From Anaerolineae bacterium (lineage in GTDB: Bacteria; Chloroflexota; Anaerolineae; UBA4142), in the NCBI GenBank assembly GCA_027457205.1, contig DAIDTM010000293.1, positions 1 to 12,227 of the forward strand: a stretch of 12,227 bases of DNA, read 5' to 3'. Positions 1 through 6,286 of the stretch are shown piece by piece. Both the position numbers and the translations under genes were made by a program. Below the pieces are notes generated by a model. That model saw only the letters and a program-made list of their open reading frames with translations. It did not search any database and was not told where the DNA came from. Each line of letters starts with the position of its first letter. Position 1 is the first letter of the stretch.

Positions 1-30
1 ATTATAGCACATCGGCGGCGGGCTTGTCAA
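1..30 (-). promoter_or_regulatory. Consensus sigma70-type promoter firing out of the left edge
   Basis: Read on the minus strand, TTGACA (30-25) is followed by an 18-bp spacer and TATAAT (6-1). Both hexamers match the housekeeping sigma consensus at every base. Transcription would begin just outside the window and run left, so it would serve a gene not shown here. The site lies after the last gene of the minus-strand glycosyltransferase operon, so the next gene in the same direction probably has its own strong start. The 18-bp spacer is one base longer than optimal. Confidence 0.7.
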
Positions 31-33
31 TAA

Positions 34-51
34 GTATAAAATATTTTATAC
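34..51. repeat. 18-bp perfect AT-rich palindrome upstream of the outward promoter
   Basis: GTATAAAATATTTTATAC is a perfect two-fold palindrome in otherwise GC-rich DNA. It sits three bases upstream of the -35 box of the outward minus-strand promoter and 28 bases past the stop codon of the membrane glycosyltransferase. It could be an operator for a dimeric regulator, an UP-element-like AT tract, or a by-product of an AT-rich spacer. No terminator-like GC stem is part of it. Confidence 0.5.
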
Positions 52-72
52 AAATTGGGGCGGCACGAGAGA

Positions 73-87
73 GACCCTCTCAGGGTC
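73..87 (-). other. Short hairpin spanning the stop codon of the last operon gene
   Basis: GACCCT and AGGGTC form a perfect 6-bp stem around a 3-base loop, and the TGA stop of the upstream minus-strand gene (82-80) falls inside it. There is no T-run directly behind it on the minus strand, so it is at best an incomplete intrinsic terminator or an RNA-stabilising 3' hairpin. Confidence 0.3.
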
Positions 88-2086
88 CCACGCGCCAGTT
101 TTGCAGATACACGTGATCGGTGCCGGTGTTGAGCGGCAGACGCTTCAAATCACTGCGCGTGTACGCACCCATTTCAAAGCGATACGTGCCCGACGGCAGA
201 TCGCCGGGGAGCGTCAGCGAGTGCAATTGAACGACCGTATCGCCCGGCTGTAGAAAATCCGGGATGACTTCAAAGCCGTCAAACTGCGCGACCACATGCT
301 GCTGCGCGTCGAGCAGGTGAACGAACACCGCCATGCTGGGTGGACGCTTGAGCACGCGCCAATACGTCAGGATGTTGAGCTCATTGCCGGGCAGCGCGTT
401 CGGATTCAGGATTTCGTACCCCTCGAACTGCAATACATCGCTCACCTGCAGCGGCGCGGTGATCGGCGCATTGGTGCTCGGCGAGACGACCACGCCGGCG
501 CGCGCTCGCGCGAGATGTTCGTCCAGTTGCGCGCGCGACACAAAATACACGTGCAGCGGCCGTTGCCCTTGCGGGTCGACACGCGAGTCGACCGCGATGG
601 GCTTGGCAAGATCGAGGAACGCTTCGAGCAGCGCACCGGGCGGCGCGCCAAAAATCTGAAACGCGATGCGGTCGCCGCGCGGATCGTTGGGAAACACAAA
701 CGCCGTGCTGACCGAATAGCGCATGGCAATGTCCTTGCGCTGGATAGGACGCTGGATATTGTTCAAGCGCCAGGTGTTGTAATAGTCCATCACATAATTC
801 AACGGCGTTGTATCCGGCGACGTGTCGAGGTACTTGCCGACATCCGCGTAGAACGCCAGCGTCATCCAGTAGACGCCGGGGTTATCGATCCAGATCTGGA
901 ACATATCCGTCGCGGTGCGCGCGTAAATCGAAACGCCGAGCAAGCCGACGAGCAAAGCCGATCCCGCCTGCACGCGCCATTGGAATCGCGCCTCTCTCGC
1001 GCTGATCCGTTTTCGAATCCATGTCCACGACTGCTCGATGGGCAGCGCCGGGATCACCAATAACCCCGGCAGAATTCCAATCGAGCGCGTCCACCAAGGC
1101 GGAAATTCGGTGATGATGTTCGGTATCAGAAAGGTCGCGACGACAATGAGTTGCAGCGCGAATTCCGGTTTGCGCCAGCGCCACAGACATAACGCGACGC
1201 CGAGGTAAAATAGCCAACCCTCCGGACCGACAAATACCGGACGCCCCGGAATATTCCGCACCCAGTTCGTATCGCCGTGGACTGTGAACATACCGAGCGT
1301 GGCGAGCGTGTTCTGGATCAGCCCGCCAAAGTTGCCTTGCTCGAACCAACTACGCGTGACGAGACCCTGGACGCGAAAATCCAGCTCGGGGTGCATCGCC
1401 AGGTACGCCAGCAGAGGAATCGTGATGCCCACCGTCAGCGCGAGATAGATCAGCAGCGTAACCCACCGCTTCCGCACCTGCTCGCGGTGGAAGAGCGCAA
1501 CGTACGCTAAAAACAAAACGACGACGACCGGAAAACCGCGTCCTGACAGAAACGTGTACGACGTCAGCCCGGCAAAAATCCCGCCGAACAGCGCGGCGCG
1601 GCGCGCCCGCCGGTCCGACGGATCGCGGAACGCGATGACGAGTCCGATCAAGGCGGGCGTCATCATCACGGGCTGGGAAATTTCGCGCAGCCCAAGCCGA
1701 CCGAACACAGTGGGCCACCACAACGCCGCGGTGAGTCCAGCCGCCATAACGCCGACGCGCCGGCTACGAAACAAGGTCGTGCCGTAGGCGTACATCAACG
1801 CGACCAGAACGAGACTCCACGCGGACGATGGGAAACGGTTCGCGATCACACTGTCGCCGAGGAGAACGAAGAACGGAGTGAGCACGGCTTGATAGAGCGG
1901 TTCGTTCCCTTCGTTCTGCGGATAGAAGAGCGCGAGATGCCCGTGCAGCATATCGAGCGCGATGTCGCCTTCGTCAACCTCATCCCCATGGTACGGGAAA
2001 TCGAGCAGACGGTACTGGCGCAGAAAAAACGCCGCCAGTAGGATGACGACCAGCAGGATCAAGGCAGTATTCTTCTTCATTTCCAT
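80..2086 (-). CDS. GT39-like (ArnT/PMT superfamily) membrane glycosyltransferase
   Basis: This 668-residue protein is a probable polyprenyl-phosphate-sugar-dependent GT-C glycosyltransferase of the cytoplasmic membrane. The first membrane helix (about 7-24) is followed by an outward loop with HGDEVDEG at 33-40, where D35/E36 and D38/E39 fit the acidic catalytic loop of GT39-type enzymes, and by an E-G-N-E-P-L-Y segment at 59-65 typical of the same family. Further hydrophobic helices run to about residue 390 (for example 88-104, 185-199, 208-230, 290-303, 309-323, 335-349, 375-390). From about 400 to the end the chain is non-membrane and probably folds outside the cell. It is the last gene of the era-headed minus-strand operon, 41 nt after a second GT-C gene. 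The acceptor could be lipid, protein or polysaccharide; the sequence does not say which. The start is uncertain between ATG 2086 and ATG 2080, as neither has a strong ribosome binding site. Confidence 0.85.
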   Translation of the reverse strand: MEMKKNTALILLVVILLAAFFLRQYRLLDFPYHGDEVDEGDIALDMLHGHLALFYPQNEGNEPLYQAVLTPFFVLLGDSVIANRFPSSAWSLVLVALMYAYGTTLFRSRRVGVMAAGLTAALWWPTVFGRLGLREISQPVMMTPALIGLVIAFRDPSDRRARRAALFGGIFAGLTSYTFLSGRGFPVVVVLFLAYVALFHREQVRKRWVTLLIYLALTVGITIPLLAYLAMHPELDFRVQGLVTRSWFEQGNFGGLIQNTLATLGMFTVHGDTNWVRNIPGRPVFVGPEGWLFYLGVALCLWRWRKPEFALQLIVVATFLIPNIITEFPPWWTRSIGILPGLLVIPALPIEQSWTWIRKRISAREARFQWRVQAGSALLVGLLGVSIYARTATDMFQIWIDNPGVYWMTLAFYADVGKYLDTSPDTTPLNYVMDYYNTWRLNNIQRPIQRKDIAMRYSVSTAFVFPNDPRGDRIAFQIFGAPPGALLEAFLDLAKPIAVDSRVDPQGQRPLHVYFVSRAQLDEHLARARAGVVVSPSTNAPITAPLQVSDVLQFEGYEILNPNALPGNELNILTYWRVLKRPPSMAVFVHLLDAQQHVVAQFDGFEVIPDFLQPGDTVVQLHSLTLPGDLPSGTYRFEMGAYTRSDLKRLPLNTGTDHVYLQNWRVGP

Positions 2087-2127
2087 TTACCGTCGGGATC
2101 GATCAGAACAACCATTATCCGACTACG

Positions 2128-3804
2128 TCAGTTCGGAATTCCCGGCGCATTCCCCAATTTATAGATCACCAGGATGGTTGCGCCATCGACCGCGATCTGA
2201 TGGACCGGTTTCAAATTCTGAACGCAATACGCGGCAATGCTGTTGTACCATCCCGGTCGGGTGATGAACATGACGTACACCGGAAATCCTTGTTCGACCT
2301 TGAGTTTGACGACCGGCGCTTCGATCAACCCGATGTCGCTGCGGAGCCAAATGGGCGCAGCCAGCCGTACGATCCAGGGCGCGATCGCCACGTGAAGCTG
2401 CGCGCCGCGCGGCGCGTTGTAGTTCAGCCACTGGATGCCGGGGCGATAGGACCCGCCCCAGTAATCGGTTGCATTGTCGGGAGTGATTTGCTGCGCGCCT
2501 TTCAGTCCGCCCACCAGTGAGTTGTAGTAAAGGTACTCGTACGGAAAATACTGCGCCTCGATAACGCCGATGTTGACCGCGAGCAAGAGCGCGACCACAC
2601 CGGCGGCAAGCATTTTCTTGCCAGTACGACTCGCCGCGAAATTGACCAGCTGGATTCCACCATACGCGGCGAGCAGGCAAGCTGCCGGCAGAAATTCTTC
2701 GAAATGGCGAATCCCATCGAAGCTGGCGGAACCGGGCAGCGTCCCGAGCAGAATCGGCACCGCGAACCAGACGAGCAGCAACCGCATCAAAATCGAGTTT
2801 TTCTTGACGACAGCCCAAACCGCGAAAACGATGCCAACGACCAATAGGACGAGATCGACTTCCGGCATCGTCGTGATGGTTTGAATCACCGGATCCAAGT
2901 TCCATTGTTTCGGCGCGGTCAAATAACCGACGGTGAAGAGATACCGATAATAATCGAGCAGGCGCAGCGGATCGGCGTACAGGTAGGGCCAGGTGATAAA
3001 GTGGACGAACAAAGCAGCGGCGACCATCAGGACGTAATGCCCCGCGTATTTTCGCAGATGCTGCGTTACGGAATTCCAGAGTTGCGGAATCGGCTGCAAC
3101 GGAAACATACCGACGAACAGGATCGGCGGAATGAACAGCGCGTTCCCTTTGTTTCCCATCGCGCCGCCCATGAGAATGCCCGCGAGCGCGGCGCGCTGCC
3201 ACGAGGGTCGCTCCGTCCAAAGGTAGAAAGCAAAAATGGTCAGGGCGAAGAACACGGTCTCCGGGATGTCGAGCGGATTAAAGTGCATATCGCCCCAAAA
3301 GCGCGGGAAGGTGCTGAGTATCAAGACCGCCAAGCCCGCGGTCAACGTTCCGAGGCGCGGCGCGGCAAAGACAAAGAGAAACCATAGCAACACGCCTGCC
3401 ATCAAAACTTTGGCAAGATGAAACGCGTCAATCGGGTCAAGCCAACCCAGACGATTGCCGAAAATCTCCATCGTGATCGCAGAGAGCGTATTGCCCACCG
3501 GCGGAAATTCATTCGGTCGATCCCGGTATGGAGAATAGTAGAGATCGAACGGGCGCTGATGGATATCCAGGTCCGGATTGTCGAAATTCAAGTACGCCGG
3601 GTTGAAGGTGAGAAAATAATGGAGGTACCGCTCGCCGATGAATAGATCGCCGTTCGCCTCATCCCAGGTGAAACCATAATGGGACAAGGTCACGGTACCC
3701 AGAACAATGAAAAGGAGAACGTACACTGCCATGAGCGGCTTGGCATACTTGCGGAGTTGTGTTGTCGAAAAAAGACGCGTGGAAAGGGAATCAAGCCAAG
3801 ACAT
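2128..3804 (-). CDS. GT-C (PMT/GT39-like) multi-spanning glycosyltransferase
   Basis: This 558-residue integral membrane protein has a first helix at about 24-41 and then a loop with G-F-T-W-D-E-A at 44-50. The D48-E49 pair occupies the place of the catalytic acidic motif of GT-C enzymes. The motif F-P-P-V-G-N at 100-105 also lies in the outward loop region. About ten further hydrophobic stretches follow up to about residue 410, then a soluble C-terminal part of about 140 residues rich in aromatic residues. It probably moves a sugar from a polyprenyl-phosphate carrier to an acceptor outside the membrane. The ATG at 3804 lies only 3 nt after the stop of the GT2 gene, so the two are almost certainly co-transcribed and translationally coupled. 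It differs clearly from the neighbouring 668-residue protein, so the pair is not a simple recent duplication. Donor and acceptor are unknown. Confidence 0.82.
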   Translation of the reverse strand: MSWLDSLSTRLFSTTQLRKYAKPLMAVYVLLFIVLGTVTLSHYGFTWDEANGDLFIGERYLHYFLTFNPAYLNFDNPDLDIHQRPFDLYYSPYRDRPNEFPPVGNTLSAITMEIFGNRLGWLDPIDAFHLAKVLMAGVLLWFLFVFAAPRLGTLTAGLAVLILSTFPRFWGDMHFNPLDIPETVFFALTIFAFYLWTERPSWQRAALAGILMGGAMGNKGNALFIPPILFVGMFPLQPIPQLWNSVTQHLRKYAGHYVLMVAAALFVHFITWPYLYADPLRLLDYYRYLFTVGYLTAPKQWNLDPVIQTITTMPEVDLVLLVVGIVFAVWAVVKKNSILMRLLLVWFAVPILLGTLPGSASFDGIRHFEEFLPAACLLAAYGGIQLVNFAASRTGKKMLAAGVVALLLAVNIGVIEAQYFPYEYLYYNSLVGGLKGAQQITPDNATDYWGGSYRPGIQWLNYNAPRGAQLHVAIAPWIVRLAAPIWLRSDIGLIEAPVVKLKVEQGFPVYVMFITRPGWYNSIAAYCVQNLKPVHQIAVDGATILVIYKLGNAPGIPN

Positions 3805-3807
3805 GGA

Positions 3808-4599
3808 CTAGCCCCGACGAGGAATGAGGTGGCGGTGCGTAAGACGAATTCGCGCGAGATCGCGGAACATCCGGGTGGTATCGCGGACGAGACGTAACTT
3901 GCTGCCGGGCATATCGGTCCAGTGGACCGGCATTTCGTAGATGCGATACCCCAGCTGCAGCGCGACGTAAATCATTTCTACATCAAACATGAATCCATCG
4001 ATGCGTAAGAGACCGAACAGCTGACGAGCCGCCGCTCCACGAAACGCCTTAAAGCCGCACTGGGTATCCTTGAAACGCGAAATGTCCGCCCCCACGATTT
4101 CGTCCCGGAGGAGGTTGAAAATCTTCGCACCCATCCGGCGATAGGAAGGTTGGTACCGGGAGATCTCAGACCCCGCGATTGCTCGCGAGCCCATCACCAC
4201 GTCAAAGCCATTCTGGAGGTGTTCCAGCGCGGCATCGATAGCTGTGACCGGGGTGGACAGATCCGCATCGGTGAAAAGAACCAGCTCGCCTGCCGATGCC
4301 AACATTCCTTGCCGGACGGCATACCCTTTGCCGCGATTCGGTTGGTACGCGATCAATCGGGTATTGTCCATTCCGTGAATGAGCGACTCGACCACTTGCG
4401 CGGTATGGTCGCGGCTGCCGTCATCGACGATGATGACTTCGTACCGGAACGTTTGGGCTTGGAGATGCGCCAGAATGGCGGTGAGGGTGTTCCCAATCCG
4501 TTTTTCTTCGTTGTACGCCGGGACGATGACCGATAGAAAGGGAACCGCCAACGTCGTCGCATTTCCTTGCGACGTTTTGGCAAATACCGCAGACGACAT
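3808..4599 (-). CDS. GT2 family glycosyltransferase, ALG5/DPM1-like (polyprenyl-phosphate sugar synthase)
   Basis: A 263-residue cytosolic GT-A transferase that probably links an NDP-activated sugar to polyprenyl phosphate, making the lipid-linked donor used by membrane GT-C enzymes. The fold begins with S-V-I-V-P-A-Y-N-E-E (about 23-32), then V-D-D-G-S (59-63), the metal-binding T-D-A-D-L (110-114), a G-S-R motif (137-139), and D-T-Q-C-G-F-K-A-F (178-186), which is characteristic of dolichyl-phosphate glucosyltransferase ALG5-like proteins. There is no C-terminal membrane helix of the GtrB type. The ATG at 4599 overlaps the era stop (TGATG); a GTG directly before it at 4602 is an alternative start. 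Its place immediately before two GT-C genes strongly suggests it supplies their donor lipid. Whether the sugar is glucose, mannose or another hexose cannot be read from the sequence. Confidence 0.88.
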   Translation of the reverse strand: MSSAVFAKTSQGNATTLAVPFLSVIVPAYNEEKRIGNTLTAILAHLQAQTFRYEVIIVDDGSRDHTAQVVESLIHGMDNTRLIAYQPNRGKGYAVRQGMLASAGELVLFTDADLSTPVTAIDAALEHLQNGFDVVMGSRAIAGSEISRYQPSYRRMGAKIFNLLRDEIVGADISRFKDTQCGFKAFRGAAARQLFGLLRIDGFMFDVEMIYVALQLGYRIYEMPVHWTDMPGSKLRLVRDTTRMFRDLARIRLTHRHLIPRRG

Positions 4600-5507
4600 C
4601 ACTCGGTTCCCAGCCCCAACTCGCGCAAGCTATTCTCGCGCTCGCGCCACTTGTCCCAGACTTTGATCCACAGTTCGAGGTAAACTTGATGCCCCACCCA
4701 CGGCTCGATCTCTGCGCGCGCGTGTTGCCCGATTTCCTTCAGCATCGCGCCGCCCGCGCCGATGAGAATTGCTTTTTGCGAGTCCCGCTCGACGTAGATC
4801 GTCGCGCTGATGTGCGTCAAGTCCGCGCGGCGGTCTTCCCATTGCTCGATGGCGACCGCAACGGCGTGCGGGACTTCTTGCCGCGTGCGCGCCAGCACCT
4901 GCTCGCGGATCAACTCGGCGGCGATGGCTTGCAGGTTCTGATCGGTGACTTGATCGGCGGGATAGAGTTCTGGACCTTCGGGCAGCCGCGCCAGGATCTG
5001 ATCGAGCAGCTTGTCGAGATTTTCGCCGCGCGTCGCGGATAGACGCATCCAGTCGGCGTGCTTCGCCAGCGCCCAGTACGCCTCGGTCACCGCTTGGACA
5101 TTCTGCGGCTTGAGCAAGTCCATCTTGTTGAGTGCCAGCCGCACCGGCACGCGGCAACGCTCGTCTAACAGTCTTCCGATGCGCGCATCTTCTTCATTTG
5201 GCATGCGCGAACCATCGACGAGAAAGACGACGACATCGACCTCATTCACGGCGTGCGTCGCGGCTGCTACCATCACGCTGCCGAGTTTGTGCAGCGGTTT
5301 GTGGATGCCCGGTGTATCGACGAAAATGACCTGCGCGTCCGGGCGGGTTAGAATGCCGCGAATGACGCGCCGCGTCGTCTGCGGCTTGTCCGAGACAATC
5401 GCGATTTTTGCGCCGACGTAGGCGTTGACGAGCGTGGATTTGCCAACGTTCGGCTTGCCGACCACGGCGACAAAGCCGGACTTGTGCGGAGAATCGGAAG
5501 AATTCAT
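4599..5507 (-). CDS. era: GTPase Era (16S rRNA-binding ribosome assembly factor)
   Basis: This 302-residue protein is a clear Era, the GTPase that binds the 3' end of 16S rRNA during maturation of the small ribosomal subunit. G1 is G-K-P-N-V-G-K-S-T at 17-25, G3 is D-T-P-G at 64-67, and G4 is N-K-M-D at 127-130. The C-terminal KH domain (about 215-290) has the E-R-D-S-Q-K-A-I-L-I-G segment followed by G-G-A-M-L-K-E-I-G and the Era-typical V-Y-L-E-L-W-I-K-V. Length matches the family. ATG 5507 is preferred because the upstream GTG at 5531 lies within a likely promoter and adds eight unconserved residues. Unusually, it heads a glycosyltransferase operon; the common neighbours of era (ybeY, dgkA, recO, cdd, rnc) are absent from the window. 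Confidence 0.95.
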   Translation of the reverse strand: MNSSDSPHKSGFVAVVGKPNVGKSTLVNAYVGAKIAIVSDKPQTTRRVIRGILTRPDAQVIFVDTPGIHKPLHKLGSVMVAAATHAVNEVDVVVFLVDGSRMPNEEDARIGRLLDERCRVPVRLALNKMDLLKPQNVQAVTEAYWALAKHADWMRLSATRGENLDKLLDQILARLPEGPELYPADQVTDQNLQAIAAELIREQVLARTRQEVPHAVAVAIEQWEDRRADLTHISATIYVERDSQKAILIGAGGAMLKEIGQHARAEIEPWVGHQVYLELWIKVWDKWRERENSLRELGLGTE

Positions 5508-5513
5508 GGCGAC

Positions 5514-5541
5514 AGTATACGCGAGGCGCACAGAATTGCAA
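5514..5541 (-). promoter_or_regulatory. Putative era promoter with leaderless start
   Basis: On the minus strand, TTGCAA (5541-5536) and TATACT (5519-5514) are separated by 16 bp. TATACT matches 5 of 6 consensus positions and TTGCAA matches 4 of 6. The era ATG begins six bases after the -10 box, where transcription would normally start, so the mRNA may be leaderless. Consistent with this, no Shine-Dalgarno sequence precedes the ATG. The site lies directly behind a terminator for the preceding genes. Confidence 0.4.
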
Positions 5542-5544
5542 ACG

Positions 5545-5587
5545 AACGGAAAACCCGCCGGGTTTCGCCAGAGGCGACCCGACGGGT
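5545..5587 (-). terminator. Intrinsic terminator after the two small genes
   Basis: On the minus strand, an 11-base arm (5587-5577) pairs with 5563-5553 with a single G-T wobble. An inner CGCC/GGCG stem closes a 3-base loop, and a 2-base bulge lies between the two stem parts. The stem is followed by a TTTT run and then a T-rich stretch (TTCGTTT). It lies 32 bp after the stop of the second small gene and just before the era promoter, so it probably insulates era from upstream transcription. Confidence 0.65.
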
Positions 5588-5618
5588 CTGGTTCATTCTT
5601 GATTCTGTAATCGCGCCG

Positions 5619-5888
5619 TTACGCTGCCTTCACGTGCACTTTTCGCGCAGACACGCGTTTGGTTGCCTCAGGGAGTAAGATGATGGGACGTCCCTCTCCC
5701 TTCAACGCCAGACGGTGCGCCAATTTCATATTTGCCTCGAACAATTCACGATCGTTTTTGGGCAGACCGATGACGTAAGCGCCATCTGGAATCCAGTCGT
5801 AGCGGTCTGGGTGCGCCAGTACGTCTAGCAAGTGTTGCTTGGTCAGCCCGATATTTCTATGGAACAAATCTGCGCGATCCTGAATCAT
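5619..5888 (-). CDS. Small DUF5647-like protein, second gene of a two-gene module
   Basis: An 89-residue soluble protein of unknown function. It has an N-terminal amphipathic stretch with N12 and the H-P (26-27) that precedes the core I-P-D-G-A-Y-V-I-G-L-P (33-43). This is followed by D-R-E-L-F-E-A-N-M-K-L-A (46-57) and a strand P-I-I-L-L (68-72). That order resembles the short DUF5647 family as I remember it; I could not search. ATG 5888 is chosen over the longer ATG at 5927 because it forms an ATGA overlap with the upstream stop and has AGGAG 8 nt before it. The 4-nt overlap means translation is coupled to the first gene. The layout and sizes resemble a toxin-antitoxin or other paired small-protein module, but neither role can be assigned. 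Confidence 0.75.
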   Translation of the reverse strand: MIQDRADLFHRNIGLTKQHLLDVLAHPDRYDWIPDGAYVIGLPKNDRELFEANMKLAHRLALKGEGRPIILLPEATKRVSARKVHVKAA

Positions 5889-6238
5889 CCTGGCTTCTCC
5901 TCGTAAATCCTTCGGTAAAACTCCCAATGCTCCTCGATGAAATTGAGCGACTCGGTTACCGCTTCCGCTAGTGTACGATATGGCACCTTGGACTTTTCCT
6001 GCGTTCCATCAGGCCGCATAATATCTCGATGGAGAAACCCATGCACCATATCGTAGCGAACTACCCCGATCCACCCGCCGGCGATTTCTGCCTCGTACTG
6101 AATCACGTCTATTGCCGTCACGTCTTTGCCCCGTACCCTGAACTCGACTCGAATTCTATCGCGCTCAGTCAATACTCGAATCCACTGTCGTCGTCTTTCT
6201 GGCGCAAGCCGCCGAATTCTAGAAGATGAGGGTCGCAT
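5885..6238 (-). CDS. Small hypothetical protein (DUF7718-like), first gene of a two-gene module
   Basis: A 117-residue soluble protein. The N-terminal third is very basic (R8, R9, R10, R15-R17, R21 and more). The core reads Q-Y-E-A-E-I-A-G-G-W (47-56), then V-V-R-Y-D-M-V-H-G-F-L-H-R-D (59-72), followed by D-G-T (77-79) and an acidic, aromatic C-terminal helix (about 89-115). This Y-E...W...R-Y-D..H-G..H-R-D pattern recalls the DUF7718 family (from memory, unverified) and slightly recalls TumE-like toxins, whose core also has an R-Y-D strand and a downstream H-R-H. The repeated His, Arg and Asp residues could form an active or metal site. ATG 6238 has no visible ribosome binding site. It starts 48 nt after the stop of the large surface protein, and its stop overlaps the next start by 4 nt (ATGA). 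Confidence 0.72.
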   Translation of the reverse strand: MRPSSSRIRRLAPERRRQWIRVLTERDRIRVEFRVRGKDVTAIDVIQYEAEIAGGWIGVVRYDMVHGFLHRDIMRPDGTQEKSKVPYRTLAEAVTESLNFIEEHWEFYRRIYEEKPG

Positions 6239-6286
6239 AGGATGCTAGGAAGGGCACGCCTTTGTGGCGGTTTTGTCGTTCACTTT

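Noticed and set aside
296..1063. Plus-strand open frame of 255 codons
   Set aside because: It is antisense to the GT39-like gene, is extremely Arg/His-rich, and has no membrane or domain pattern.
2159..3220. Minus-strand open frame of 353 codons inside the second GT-C gene
   Set aside because: It is an alternate frame of a gene with clear GT-C motifs; its composition is Arg/Ala-rich and carries no motif.
5508..5531. GTG 5531 as the era start
   Set aside because: The extra eight residues are not Era-like, no ribosome binding site precedes the GTG, and the likely -10 box lies within that stretch.
5889..5927. Longer N-terminus for the DUF5647-like protein, starting at ATG 5927
   Set aside because: It would overlap the preceding gene by 43 nt; ATG 5888 has AGGAG at 8 nt and a standard ATGA overlap.
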